A program made the position numbers and the translations under genes. From Owenia fusiformis (taxonomy: Eukaryota > Annelida > Polychaeta > Sabellida > Oweniidae), in the NCBI GenBank assembly GCA_903813345.2, contig CAIIXF020000010.1, forward strand, positions 18,675,181-18,739,180: DNA of 64,000 nt, read 5' to 3'. The notes below the pieces were generated by a model. The model was not told where the DNA came from. It saw only the letters and a program-made list of their open reading frames with translations, and did not search any database. Of the stretch, positions 20,711 to 33,109 are shown in pieces (the first letter of the stretch is position 1; each line of letters opens with the position of its first letter).

Positions 20711-21988
20711 TTTTCGTTGTACCATATTGACTGAACCTATGGCAAATTATACATACCTTCTCATAGCTGTGAGCGAGATGATAAAACGGGTCAAGTGAAC
20801 TCGTTTGCGCTATCTATTCGCCGTTAAAAACCACAGAATGTGTGTTTATAGGCTAGCTCTGGTTTGGTAAACCAATGAGTATGATATCCACAGATGAGTA
20901 AATATAGATCATTTAAATAAAAGTGTAAAATTCTTCCGCCAATCCAATGTTTGGTACACTACATCTCATAGGAAAATGGACAATATTAAAGGTAATATTA
21001 GGCCACTATCAATTCTCTTGGATGGTTAAAATCGTTACTAAGATGTTCTAGCAGGCGGAATTGACCCAGAATTTTAGTTGAAATATATTGTAGCATTTGC
21101 GGGAATTTGTAATTTATTTTAACATCGCAGCTACATTCCTTTCATTTACCAACCTTCGTTTCTGTTCAGAAATAATTCTTGTTTTACAAAAATAATTTAT
21201 TTAATAATAATAATAATTAAGTTTATTTACAAACAAATAATTCACATATGAATTAAGGCTGACTGCTGGGTGCTCATAAGTAATTCCGCCCCATCCAATT
21301 ATTATGCCCCGATTTATTCAGGGCATATTGTACAGCAATTGATCACAGCAACTATGGCGGCTCCTATCAGCCAATCATTTATGATAGTTGCACCCTTTTA
21401 CAATTACTTAAATATTGCATTCACAACATACGCATATACATGCACACACCTATGCGTGATAATTGACATATGTCTAATGATATAATTACATGTATATCTG
21501 ACCCGCCTATGGGTGCATATCGTTGTCAGTGCAATTTATATACAATTCATTATTGCGTATAAGTCCCATAAGTCATTTCACAAATACCCTTTTACATCAC
21601 TCAGAGCAGTCTTTCACTATACTCTGCATGAGGACACATATACACACATGTCAGTTCCACTTGGTGAGTTTATAAACTATATCATTCCAACAATATGACC
21701 ATAATGGATTATTGATTATGTTACACTTTTGTGAGCTGACTGGAGATGGTGCCACTAGTTGAACAGCACACTGACGAGATGGCCTATCATCCGTCTGCTG
21801 GTTAATCCAGTTGAGTCAAGAGATTAACATTTTTCTTCCGCACTACCTACCATTAACTTGTAATTTATACATGTTACATATTTCTATGTACTCTCATCAC
21901 CTCTACCCATAATGCAACACGGCCCACACTACAATATTTTTTATGTCCGAATTAAGAGATATGTCATATGCATAATATATTAAGTGTC
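20711..21988. other. Intergenic, nothing recognised
   Basis: The open frames at 21270-21485 and 21513-21698 show no domain. A short ATA/AAT repeat lies near 21200. Confidence 0.4.
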
Positions 21989-21993
21989 AAAGT

Positions 21994-22629
21994 TGTTACG
22001 CGGTATATGGCATACATTCATGGTTGCGCGGTATTTGTGATACGGGTGAATATGCCATACTCACCTGCGGTATATGGCATATTCCGCAGGTGAGCATGCG
22101 ATAGTCCGCAGTGAATATGCGAAACATCGATTTCAGTGAATACCCGATACTCACCTGCGGAATATGTCATACTCACTTGCGGAATATGCCATATACCGCA
22201 GGTGAATATGACATATACCGCAGGTGAAAACGTGATACAGAAAGCCTTGATTTGATTGGTTGCGAGAATCGACTCTAAATGTAAAACTACGCTGGATTAC
22301 CATGAATATAATTAGTGCGTCGAGTACTAATATATGAATCCTGGATTGAATGAGTAAGTTTATTACGCGAGATTGGTGACTGATATACTTCTGCTAAGTT
22401 AATATATTCGATACACAGTACTGTTGATTCAGTAATCATTATAATAATTTATAACGATTTACTTGTTCGTTCAATCGATGCAATTGAAAATTGCGTACTT
22501 CCGTATCACGTTCTCATTGGTTAGTGTGTATGCCATATACCGCAGGTGAATCTGTCATACACCGCAAGTGAATATGCCATATTCGTTGCGGAATATGACA
22601 TATTTTTGTATCGTGTTTACCGCGTAACA
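21994..22629. mobile_element. 636-bp TIR element (TGTTACGCGG..CCGCGTAACA) with 5-bp target duplication
   Basis: The ends are exact 10-base inverted repeats, extending imperfectly inward (CGGTAtaTGGCAT). They are flanked by AAAGT on both sides (21989-21993 and 22630-22634). The outer thirds are built from many alternating copies of CCGCAGGTGAATATG and ATATGCCATATACC. The centre is unique AT-rich DNA. It has no gene and is a complete non-autonomous element. A second copy is cut by the window start (1-79). Confidence 0.75.
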
Positions 22630-22874
22630 AAAGTTTTAGGTCAAAATAGCATTTTTGAACAGCAAAATCTTCACATAAACGCTGTCCTAAAAGATCCGAT
22701 ATTTTCGGATACAAAGATCCGAAAATATCTTGAGTAAATGATCTCAGAATCCGAACATTACTTGAGTAACATCTGTTGATATCCGATGATATCGTCAAGT
22801 TTATTATCGTCGAGTTAGGGCTACTTTGGGGAGTTTTTGAACCTTGCTTTTTATAAGAAGGGTTCCTCGTTATT

Positions 22875-23375
22875 AATAGTGGAGAGGTTAAGCTACCGTA
22901 TAAAATCCAAAACGCAACTTAAACGTATCAATCCCCCTATACAAATACATGTAGAGTTCACACATAAATAGCCGTTCAGCTCTAGTGTTTGGTTAGACTA
23001 CACCATAGCTTGTAATGATTACATAGTATGCCATTGATGAAGTTCAATAGCTGGTTTTCTAATACATATTTTAAACGAGCTAGTTTCGTAAGATTATTGG
23101 AGTTAAATCATGCGTAACATACATCATCTTCTTCAGAAAGAATTATACTCTGCATCGAAATCAAAATTGCAAGGATAGTATTCAACAGACATGAGTATAA
23201 TGATTCCCGTTGATAGCAACGTGAAATTTAAAAATCTCCCGTTCTAAACACGCAACTTTGAAGTTGAACGGGTATCTGAAGTAGACTAAAGCGATACAAT
23301 CCTATGTTGATTCAATGTACTTTGCGTTTACGTATACGTTTTGAAAAAACGTATTTGCTTAACCTCTCCACTATT
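22875..23375. mobile_element. About 500-bp TIR element (AATAGTGGAGAGGTTAAGC ends)
   Basis: Nineteen bases at 22875-22893 are repeated exactly in reverse at 23357-23375. The sequence between is non-coding and AT-rich. Superfamily and target duplication are unclear; flanks of TTA and TGT are not a match. Confidence 0.55.
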
Positions 23376-23737
23376 GTAACATTTTGAACCAGACTGACAC
23401 AATAGAAATTAGGCTATCAACACTGGAGGATAGGAATAGCGCGGAATTGCATTTAAATCAATTATTATCCATATTTTTAGATAAAAATAATAATATGTTC
23501 TACGATCCTAATTTCAACTGGTCAATCCTTCTTTATTTTAGTAGCCGCTGTACTGATAACTTCTCTTAGTCAAAATTGAGAGCGAATGAGTATAACGGGT
23601 CTTTTAACTTTACACAATTTAGATCAATCAAAATATATAACTATTTTTCATATGTTTACCGTCTTGGTAGATACAAAACAACACGTATAATATTCTAATT
23701 AAACGAATTTTTATATGTCGTGGCCTCATTCCGTTAA

Positions 23738-24321
23738 CCCTAGAAGCCCTAAGGGGGGGTCTGCAAATTTTCAGTAGCTGAAGCTACAGATATAAGACAT
23801 GTTTTCTGAAAAAATCAGCAGAATTGTACATAGGGTTACTGATTTATTATGATGTAATCATCAGCTGCAATAGACAAAATCGGAAAAAGCTAGCACTATT
23901 TCTACCATATGTGTTATCTTTCAAATAAGATTACACAATCTTCAATCATCATAGTTGTTAAAGTTATTACACCAAGTTGTAGATAATTGAATGAAGTATA
24001 TTTTGGTAAAAGTTTGAACATCCTAGCTCTACTAATTTGTTATTTATTTATTATGATGTAATCATCAGCTCCAATAGACAAAATCAGAAAAAAGCTAGCA
24101 CTAATTCTACCATACGTGTTGTCTTAAGAATAAAATTATGCAATCTCACATCATCGTAGTTGTTAAAACTTTTATACCAAGTTGTAGATAATTGAATGAA
24201 GTATATGTGGAAAAAGTTTGAACATCCTAGCTCTACTAATAAAAATTTTAGAAGGGGGGGGTGCCCTTTTGACCCCCCCTTAGGTGTTCGTGTGACTATT
24301 TTTACCTTAGGGCTTCTAGGG
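23738..24321. mobile_element. piggyBac-like MITE with TTAA target duplication
   Basis: The element starts CCCTAGAAGCCCTAAGG, ends with the exact reverse complement and is flanked by TTAA on both sides (23734-23737, 24322-24325), the hallmark of piggyBac insertion. CCCTAGAA is also the classic piggyBac terminal sequence. The 584-bp interior is non-coding and contains a tandem duplication of about 200 bp (23841 onward and 24049 onward, sharing TTATTATGATGTAATCATCA). It must be mobilised, if at all, by a transposase encoded elsewhere. Confidence 0.85.
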
Positions 24322-24325
24322 TTAA

Positions 24326-24611
24326 GAGTGGTATCGAACCATTGTTTTAAATGTTTTTTATATAATCACTTTGTATAACACCTGTTTAGTTTGAGTAAAT
24401 AATTCAAATTTTGAATAAAACATGGCAACGAGGTCGAAGGACCAAAGTTCGTACCAAAATCATTTGATTATGAGCATTTTCAGATAGAACTGTTTTAAAG
24501 AACTTTGTGGCACACAGACGTTAACGTATAGTGCTGCGGGAATTATATCAAATTATTTTATATCCCGACGCCTGGAATATATGATAAATTAACAGGAATA
24601 TTTGTCATGTT
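24326..24611. other. Intergenic spacer
   Basis: No feature recognised. Confidence 0.3.
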
Positions 24612-25345
24612 ATCAGTACAATAACGTCATTTCGAAGGGCAAAATTAAACAAATACTGGATGATCAGGAGCTGGATATGGCAGAATACCTATTCGAGAAA
24701 AAATATTGGGCGAGGCGGCAGCCGAGCCCAATATTTTTTCGAGGATAGGTATTCTGGCCATAGCCAGCTCCTGATCATCCAGTATTTGTTTCATTATGCA
24801 CCTCCCAAAGTTAAGTGGAGTACTTACTGGAGTACAGGCTTAAACTGTCGTTTAGTTGACATTATTTTGACATTTATTTATTTTTTCTTTCAAAACTCAG
24901 ACGACTTCCGGCCAGTTTATTCGCTACACTTGACGAAAATATTTGCCCCGGGAATTTAATTTTTATTTATTCGAGACGTTCTTGCAGAATTATATGTAAC
25001 TTTTGAATGATAATGGTAATTGTGATTGATTAAGTGCATTTTTCTTCTATTTTCCGCCAGTTTCAGATGTAAGCTTTAAGTAGTACTCCAGTTACTAAGA
25101 AATAAAACTCTGAAATGGGAATGTTGCAAAAACATTGAAAAAAATATCCGACCCTTTTTCTCGAAAGGGTCAGATATTAAAAAAATATCCGGCAGTACAG
25201 TTTTCAGAAAAGAGCAGAGTGTTGCCAAATTACAAGCAACTAAGAACCAATCAGATCTGAGTATTTTAATGAGGTGCATAATAAAGTGAAATATTGGACC
25301 GAGGACCGAAGGCCCAAGGTCCAATATTTCACTTTATCCCACGAT
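24612..25345. repeat. Nested palindromes with GC-rich tips
   Basis: One near-perfect palindrome spans about 24650-24790 with arms of about 60 bases and the tip GGCGAGGCGGCAGCCGAGCC. A second spans about 25282-25337 around GGACCGAGGACCGAAGG. Between them, CATTATGCACCTC (24792) and GAGGTGCATAATA (25271), and GTGGAGTACTTACTGGAGTA against TAGTACTCCAGTTACTA, form outer inverted pairs. The left flank (GTACAATAACGTCATTTCGA) recurs at about 41990 beside another palindrome. These look like foldback elements. Confidence 0.6.
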
Positions 25346-25502
25346 TAATGTGTTATCTGTACAATAACAGCTATTGGTATTTCTGATATTATTGAAATCC
25401 GTGTGATATTTTCCAGAAAATCGTTTATCAAACTCATATCCGTATGATATCGTTTATCTCACACATATCCGTGTGATATCACATTTGCATTTCGCGCCAC
25501 AA

Positions 25503-26532
25503 TATTGTTGGAAATTAAGTCAGATAATTTATTCTATTTTGAGAAAATAGGTCCGTTAATTTATTCTCTTTAAGTTTCATTGGTGTATTGAATTACGATT
25601 GTGTATATAATTTGATTAGAAGGCTGCAACAGGATCTTAAGAGGTTCTGGACAAATCATTTGATTCTGGACTTGTCATATTTTTTTTCAACGAAATCACA
25701 TCCAAGGGTTGAATTTTTATTAGCTATTTAGAGAGTGAGTCCTGCCTAGTATTAATTTCAATAAGAAAGTTAAAATAGAACCCTATTTGAGAGTCAATCT
25801 AATACTTACATTACATTGATAAATTAAGGCAAATCCTGAAATATTTTTAAAGTGCATTTTTTATTAAATATTATCCAGCAAGTATTCAGATGAAACGGTC
25901 TTATTTAAATACAAATCATAATATGATGATATTTGTCATGAAACATTTTTCAATGAAATTCAATTGAAGGGTCAAGATAAAACGAGCTAATTTAGGTGAA
26001 AACCCTTACATGATGATGTGTTTTCATAACTTCTTTCATAAAATTCCATCAAGGGGTGAAGAATAAATGATCGAATTTAAGTGATTTAAGGATCACGAGA
26101 ATATGTTTTCTTTGATATTTTCTATGAAATCCCATCCAATGGTCAAGGTAAAATTTTGATTTGGTATTAGGTCACGTGTTCGAAAGATCCATATAAGGCC
26201 CATAGAACCATATAGGAACGTCATTTTGAATTAAAAATGGTATTTATGACGAACTATATCATGTACAGAAAGTAGTGCATATGAAAATAAAGTGTTTCAA
26301 ATATTCAATTGATATTCTAATTTCTAGATATTGTTGGAAATTAAGTCAGATAATTTATTCTCTATTGAGAAAATAGGTCCGTTAATTTATTCTCATTGGT
26401 GTATTGAATTACGATTGTGTATATAATTTGATTAGAAGGCTGCTAAATAACGATTAAAAATGGTATTTATGACGAACTATATCATGTACAGAAAGTAGTG
26501 CATATGAAAATAAAGTGTTTCAAATATTCAAT
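25503..26532. repeat. Local segmental duplications
   Basis: A block of about 120 bases (TTGTTGGAAATTAAGTCAGA..AGAAGGCTGC) occurs at 25503-25627 and again at 26330-26443. A second block of about 80 bases (TTAAAAATGGTATTTATGAC..) occurs at 26230-26309 and 26453-26532. The order shows at least one duplication of a combined segment. Non-coding. Confidence 0.7.
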
Positions 26533-26879
26533 GGCCTTCAGGACTGTCAATAGATGGCATAGAATTCAGTAGGTTTATAATAGCAAATATAGTACTAAAG
26601 ATCTCCAAATACAGATTTTATTGAAAATGTCCAAAACCTTATAATTTTGAATCTAAAAACATGTTTGTAAATAATAATGAAGGAAAATTTGACATTTAAT
26701 TGATACTATATAGTGAATTTGAAGTTTTAAAACAGCAATATTTACACACAAACCAATGGGCCAGATGTGAAGAACAACCTAGTAATTAACTGCCATCTAT
26801 ACAAGTCCTGGCTCCCATTGATATTCTAATTTCTAGTTTATATTGTCTGCCAATGTCCTGGAAATTGGATCAGAACATC

Positions 26880-27560
26880 ACAAGGTGATTGTAATCATGG
26901 GATAAACCCAATATCACATAATTTCTCGTGATATCATTTTATCGCCTCGTAGATATCAAATATCAACTCGACGATAAAAATGATATCACTCATAATGATG
27001 TGATATTCTGTGTTTATCCTATGACAAGTGAGGTTCCAGGTACATAACAGCGGGATATAAAATCGATATCTTGGAGGAGCGGGATATATATATATGTATT
27101 TCATACTTGAGTGGGTTTGGGGTAGATATCACCCGGGAATATATATCGTATCTGAGGATATATTGTATATGTCCCGCTCCAGGCCAAATGCGGGCAGATA
27201 TAATATATCCATCCCGCTCCCGGGAATTTTTCAAAAGTTAAAAAAAAGTTTAAATATCAAAAGTTTTAATTTTTTAATTTTAAAATTTAATTATCTTAAG
27301 TTTAAATGTTACAATTTCATTGTATTGAACAAAAATAATATTACGAAAATGTTAAATCATAAATATCTTGTCATTTGAAAAAGGTGGAAAAGGTTATATC
27401 TACCCTAAACCCACTCAAGTATGAAATACACCAGTTATGCACGGTCGGTTTGGATACATGGAATATCCCTTGGGATATACAATACATCTTCCCTCGGTCC
27501 CTTCGGTCCCTCGGGAAGATATATTGTATATCCCTCGGGATATTCCCTGTATCCAAAACC
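26880..27560. repeat. Palindrome-rich block upstream of a Crypton-like fragment
   Basis: The main palindrome is at about 27450-27557 (arms GGATACATGGAATATCCC and GGGATATTCCCTGTATCC; tip CCTCGGTCCCTTCGG). An outer inverted pair joins CTTGAGTGGGTTTGGGG (27107) to CCTAAACCCACTCAAG (27403). The phrase CGCTCCCGGGAATTTT(T)CAAA near 27214 recurs three times at 42.7-43.2 kb, linking the two regions. GATATC-rich inverted pieces occupy 26930-27010. Confidence 0.55.
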
Positions 27561-27757
27561 TCCCAGTGCATAACCCCTATTTATCCCATACTTGGACGTG
27601 TTACAGGTACATAAAGCCGGTTTGTAAAAAACTTATATTTTCATCAGCGGGCAGATATAGCTTTACGTCCCGCTCCGAGCGGGCAGATATAGTTTATCTG
27701 CCCGCTACGTCATAATCGCCGCTCGCATATTTGTTCATAATTTGTAACGTTCGCGTA

Positions 27758-27978
27758 ATGACTGTAAACGACAATGGAGAAGACACAGACAATCGGGATC
27801 TGTTTGACGGTTTAAAAAAGAGAAGGATCATCCACTTAATCAATCAGAAATTTGAGAAAATAAATGTGGGAATATTTGAGAGAACAGGAAAATCCGCCCA
27901 CGGCCAAGAAAACAAAACTGGACATGAATATTCTAGAATATTTTGTTTTTTGTTTGTTTGTTTTGTTTATGTTTATTT
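27758..27978 (+). pseudogene. Crypton-like tyrosine recombinase, N-terminal fragment
   Basis: From ATG at 27758 the frame reads MTVNDNGEDTDNRDLFDGLKK. After a shift to the next frame it gives REQENPPTAKKTKLDMNILEYF, like the N-terminal segment (..N.TKKKT..D...F..) of Crypton/DUF3504-type proteins. A second, diverged copy lies on the minus strand at 42230-42430, with the same upstream sequence (ACTTATATTTTCATCAGCGG). The catalytic recombinase domain is absent. It is a truncated, non-functional piece; the family call rests on a short match. Confidence 0.4.
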
Positions 27979-28529
27979 ATTATTTGAAATACACACAAAA
28001 TACAATATATGAACTGGGTGACACTTTAAAAAGTGTATATTCCCAATATTAGACAAAATAATACATGTGTGTTGTCATACCTATATAATGCAGTTGGGGA
28101 CCTGCCTATGTATTCATCTATTTGAACGAAAGTATTGGTTTGTCACATCATAATAGACCAAATATGAGGTAAAGTTTTGGCATAATGTCAAAAGTGTTCT
28201 TGAATACAATTATACCAATGAGTGCATATATACTTACAATGTTTGAACATTATTTGGAACAGAGGCAAAATCAGGGGGTACAGCAGAGCTTATAGGAAAT
28301 ATAAGTCAGTTTAGTAAAAAACAAACAACAATAAAAAAAACAAAAAAACACAAAAACAGCATAACTGTATGTGATTGAAATGTTACCATATGGGTCAGAT
28401 ATACTGAGCAATCATATTGGGAGCAGTTTTGTTCTTCGAAGAAACCAAAAGAGCATCCAAAAGAGCATACACGAGAGAAAGCATGGTGAGGGCAATGGGT
28501 GATAAAGAGACAGCAAAATATCAATTGAG

Positions 28530-30505
28530 TTAGTATGTTTCCCAAAATAGTTTTTTTAGTTCTCTTTTAAATGAATAGAGGCTTTTTATTTGTTTAAGTC
28601 TTTCTGGTAATTTGTTCCAAAGCTGGGGTACTGAAATGGATATAGATGATTTACCATAATTTGTGCGAAATTTAGGTTGATCATAGGTCATTCTATTTCT
28701 GGTGCTATAAGGATTTCTTTCATGAACTGTTGTAAAGAGACGAGGGTATATACTCCTATAGTTATCTAAGTCATTTTTCCATTTGAACATAAATATACAT
28801 TTCCCTTGCTTATTAATGTCAAAAATAGTAATAAGTTTTAACATTTCAAAAAGTGGAGAAGAATGTGCTCTATAGTCACTATTTGTTGCAAGACGTACAA
28901 ACCTTTTCTGGGACAAGTGAAGTGGATTTATTGATGTAGGATTTGCATCCCCCCAAACAAGATTACCATATATTAGATATGAATAGATCAAGGAGTAGTA
29001 AATACTTGTAAACCCTTGAATGTTTAAGATATGCTTAATCTTGTACAAAATACCTATGGTCCTTGAAATTTTCATATTAACTGAAGATATGTGATCTTTC
29101 CATGTCAAATGTTGGTCAATTATAATGCCTAAAAAACTGATCTTTGAAACTTGTTCGAGTTTATTGTCATTGAGATATATTTTGAAGTTACTTGGATCAT
29201 AGTGCTTCTGTCTTGACGTAAACATGATGTATTTGGTTTTAGAAATGTTTATAGAAAGTCTATTAGTCACCAGCCATTCTTCAATATGTTTTAGCTCGGT
29301 GTTCAATATATCATTGAGTTCATTTAGATTTTTGCCATTTATCAATATATTAGCTATAGTGTCATCTGCAAAAAGAACAAAAAATAACCTTGGAGATGAT
29401 AAGTATATGTCATTAATATAAACAATGAAGAAAAGGGGACCTAGTATGGAGCCTTGAGGGATTCCACAGTTAATGGTATTTGGCTCAGAGATAACATCTT
29501 TGTATGAAGTTCTTTGAATTCTATTTTTGAAATAACTTTTTACCAAATCAAGTGATACGCCACGTATACCATAAAAATATAATTTTTGAAAAAGAATTTC
29601 ATGGTCGATAGTGTCAAATACCTTGGAAAAATCTAAAAATAGGCCAATTGAGTATTCTCCGAGATCAATAGATTTTCTTATTTTTTCAACAAAATTTAGA
29701 ACAGCCATAAAAGTTGACTTCTTTTCTCTAAATCCAAATTGATTAGAATATAAAATTTCCATTTTGTCAATAAAAGTAGAAAATCTCATATGCATTAATT
29801 TTTCAAGTAGTTTAGAGAATACAGGAAGGACAGAAATGGGGCGATAATTTGTAAATAATTTGTCATTATCTTTTTTATATATTGGAATGACTTTGGCGGC
29901 TTTTAAATGATCTGGAAATATACCATTGCTAAACGATAGATTAAATATATGCAAAAGGGGCTGTAAGAGTGTGTTACCACACTCCTTTATGACAAACGGC
30001 TTAAAGTCATCAAGACCAGCAGCTGAATTTTTCAGATTATTTATTTCAGTTTGGATTTCATCATGAGATATTGGATTAAGAAATAGAGTAGATTCTGTTT
30101 GACCTAAGTTCTGCATGAAATCAAGTGGGTTCTTTTTTGATTTGGGGATTTTTGAAGCAAGATTCTCACCTACAGTTGAAAAAAAGTTGTTAAATTGATT
30201 TGCAATTTGCTATTTGTCTGTAATTTCAATGTTATTGTGAAGAAAAGATTCAGAAATATTGGTTGATTTATTTTTCCTTTGAAGTAATTCATTTAAAATT
30301 TGCCAGTTAGCTTTAATATTACCTTGGGTTTTTTGAAATCTATTGTTGTAGTACATTTTCTGAGAGTTTTTAATTATTCTCTTTAAGGTTTTTGCATAAG
30401 TTTTGTAATTGATTTTATTTGGTTGGGAAGGATTTCTAAGGACCTTTTTATATAATTTGCTTTTGTTCCTGATGGAAGTAAGAATGGCAGAAGTGACCCA
30501 CAGTT
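28530..30505 (-). pseudogene. LINE reverse transcriptase (ORF2, C-terminal two thirds)
   Basis: The open part 30116-28530 (528 codons) carries the RT palm motifs: LDFSKVFDTIDH, GIPQGSILGPLFF and the catalytic LFADDT, then the thumb and the typical C-terminal IPQLWNKLP region (here SVPQLWNKLPERLKQ) and FKRELKKLF before the stop. Upstream the same frame continues to 30505 with one stop near 30211 (FNNFFSTVGENLASKI is recognisable there). In family terms it copies element RNA into DNA at a nicked target. It is one of the best-preserved transposon genes here, which suggests fairly recent insertion, but the full ORF is broken. Confidence 0.85.
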
Positions 30506-30508
30506 TAT

Positions 30509-32019
30509 TAGACTCCAGATGTAAATCTGGAGTCTATTGTTTTCGTCAGTATTCTTATTATTCTTTTTTTATTATTCTTTCCCAGTTTTCTCGTTAACTA
30601 GAAGATATTGAGTCAAGTCCTATATATGGTCCATTTAGGTCCTAGATCTAGTTTCTCGGAAATTTGGTCAAATTTTTATCTAGGTCAAAGGTCAAGAACT
30701 AGGTCAAATCTTACATTTTCAACATTCTGTCATTTATCTCCGTCGTTGTTAATCGTAACTCCGAAATCTTTTTTTCATCATGTAGCTTAGAAAAAGCCGA
30801 AGCAAACATATGACATTAGATTTTTGATTACTCTTACCGATTTTTAAATATGGCGTCCAGAAAGTAGGTCACAACAAAAAGTTCTCCAAATTCAACGTGT
30901 GACATATAAACTAAGAGTAGAATTTTCTCAGGAATCCAAATCTGCAAACCAAATTTGGATCCGACTTCCGGTTCAAAAGTTATGACGTTTTGAATTTTCA
31001 AAAAAAATCAATATGATAGTAGCCTCATAGAAGGTCAAGAGTAGTGCAGACAATATTGAAAAATCCATCCATCTATCATATCCATCCATCCTATCCTATT
31101 ACCTATCCTATCCTATCCTATCCTATCCTTCTTTCCTATCCTTCCTATCCTATCCTTCCTTCTTATCCTATCCTTCCTATTCTGTCCTATCTTATTCTTT
31201 CTTCCTATTCTATCGTATCCTATCCTATCCTTCCTATCCTATCCTTTCTTCCTATTCTATCCTATCCTATCCTTCCTTCCTATTCTATTCTATCCTCCCT
31301 TCCTATTCTGTCCTATCCTTCCTATCAATCCATCCATTCATCCATCCATCCGTCCCCTTATTATGGATGACTCGGCTTATTCTGGATGACTCAGCTTATT
31401 CTGGATGACTTGGCTTATTCTGGATGACTCGGCTTATTCTGGATGACTCGGCTATATCCATCCCACCTAGCCTATCCTATCCAATCCTATCCTTCTTTAC
31501 TATCCTTCCTATCCTATCCTTCCTTCCTATCCTATACTATCCCATCCTTTCTTCCTATTCTATCCTATCCTATCCTTCCTTCCTATTCTGGAAGGAAGGA
31601 TAGGATAGGATAGGATAAGAAGGATAGGAAAGAGGGATATGACTGGATGACTTGGCTTATTCTGGATCACTCGGCTATATCCATCCCACGTATCCTATCC
31701 AATCCTATCCTTCTTTCCCATCCTTCCTATCCTTTCCTATCCTTTCTTCCTATTCTATCCTATCCTTCCTTCCTATTCTGTCCTATCCTTCCTATCCTAT
31801 CAATCCATCCATTCATCCATCCATCAGCTTATTCTGGATGACTCGGCTTATTCTGGATGACTCAGCTTATTCTGAATGACTCAGCTTATTCTGGATGCCT
31901 TGGCTTATTCTGGATGACTCAGCTTATTCTGGATGACTCGGCTTATTCTAGATGACTCAGCGTAAACGAATCTGTCATCTGGAGTCTGAAATTGAACTTG
32001 TTCAATTTCCAAAGTCTAG
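30509..32019 (+). mobile_element. Helentron-like non-autonomous element 1 (HINE-type) with micro/minisatellite core
   Basis: The left end is a hairpin with arms AGACTCCAGAT and ATCTGGAGTCT. The right end has one copy of that arm (ATCTGGAGTCT, 31976-31986), then a hairpin (GAAATTGAAC / GTTCAATTTC), then CAAAGTCTAG. TTAT stands at both junctions. Asymmetric inverted ends, a 3' subterminal hairpin, a CTAG terminus, T-rich target and a simple-repeat core are the described layout of Helentron-associated elements. There is no Rep/helicase gene inside. It inserted between the endonuclease and RT parts of the LINE. Near 30680 it carries AGGTCAAAGGTCA-type motifs shared with element 2. Confidence 0.7.
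31066..31975. repeat. Satellite core of Helentron-like element 1
   Basis: (CCTAT)n/(CCTTC)n-type pyrimidine repeats fill about 31070-31345, 31465-31590 and 31695-31830. A short inverted stretch (GGAAGGAAGGATAGGATAGG) follows at about 31590. They alternate with arrays of a 19-20-base unit TTCTGGATGACTCGGCTTA at 31360-31450, 31645-31675 and 31828-31965. Open frames here only read Ser/Pro/Ile repeats and are not genes. Confidence 0.85.
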
Positions 32020-32039
32020 TTATTATTATTATAGATCCT

Positions 32040-32961
32040 TTTTATAGTAGTTTTAAGAGGAAAGCATCTATCATAGTGTTTTAGTTAAAATATCTTCAAA
32101 TATATTATATGACGCATTAGAATCATTTTTACTTATAACCTCATTCCAATTTTCAATTGAAAGTAATTCTTTAAATAGTTGGGTCAGTATATTTTCGCTG
32201 TTTGACTTTGATGTTTTTTATTCTGTTAACATGTTTTTTACAAGAGGCATAAACGGGAAAATGGTCTGAAATATCGTTAAAAATTATACCACATGAGTCT
32301 GCCTTAGAGTCATTTGTATATATGTTATCAATAAGAGTGGCAGAAGTTGATGTGACTCTTGTTGCTTTGTAGATCAGGGGAACTAGGTTAAATGAAGTCA
32401 TTATATTATAAAAATTCTGTGTAGGAATATGCTGAGCTACTTTAAATAAGTCAATATTAAACCAGTGACATAGCAAATTTTATTCTCCAATGAAAGTTGA
32501 GATAGATAAGTGTTGAGATCATTATTGAAATCTTCAACATCAACATTAGGCGGCTTATATAAACAAGTGAATAATACATTTTTGCTGTTTTCCATAACAA
32601 TCTCAATAGTTATCACATCACAGTCATTATTGTTGTTAAATTTGAGATCAGGTCTTTCAATAATAGTCATGGAATTATGAACATAAATGCCTACCCCACC
32701 TCCTCTCGTGTTGCGTGATTTAAAGTGACCACTGTAATTCAAAAATTTGGAAAAATATGATTCCTGGTCCTTATAGAGCCATGTTTCTGAAAGTGCTATT
32801 ACTGAAATGGTCTTGTCAATAGCAGAAATCATGTTTGTTAATTTCCATTGGTTTGCTGATAAACTGCGTATATTGCTATGTATAAGAGACATGTCTAATA
32901 AATTCTTGGCATTCATTGAGTTATTCAGTTCAGTCAGGGTAAGATAATCACATTTTGACAT
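32040..32961 (-). pseudogene. LINE apurinic-like endonuclease domain (ORF2 N-terminus)
   Basis: The first frame (32961-32437) has the endonuclease signatures LIHSNIRSL, ALSETWL, GGGVGIYV and CLYKPPN. A small deletion then shifts the frame, and the second frame (32476-32171) continues NIDLFK, PTRVTSTSATLIDNI and NDISDHFPV, including the conserved SDH. The remainder to about 32040 lies in a third frame. It nicks target DNA for target-primed reverse transcription in intact elements. This copy is frame-shifted. Confidence 0.8.
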
Positions 32962-33109
32962 ATAATCATAAGAATATTCATCATTTCATGTTTTGAGTGT
33001 TCATTCATTTACTTATAATCAGTCAAACTTTGAGTGCGTTCCATTATAATTGACCATTTCCACGATTGAACAATGTTAACCAGATGACCAAGATTGGTAT
33101 GGGATAAAC

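Larger units (their letters stand above)
28310..33000 (-). mobile_element. Nearly full-length non-LTR retrotransposon (LINE; Jockey/CR1-like), split by a Helentron-like insertion
   Basis: Read on the minus strand, an endonuclease (32961 to about 32040) is followed by a linker and a reverse transcriptase (about 30505 to 28530). The two halves are separated only by the element at 30509-32019. Removing that insert joins ..IKRIYNNN to NKLWVTSAIL, the normal order of such ORF2 proteins. Disablements visible: about a 4-nt deletion in the endonuclease near 32475, a further frame change near 32200-32170, and one stop near 30211. The exact 5' and 3' ends are uncertain. Confidence 0.8.

Noticed and set aside
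21270-21698. Two consecutive 60-70-codon frames
   Set aside because: Low-complexity, no domain; chance frames in AT-rich DNA.
31044-31370. 108-codon Ser/Pro/Ile/Leu repeat protein
   Set aside because: Translation of a (CCTAT)n microsatellite in the core of a Helentron-like element.
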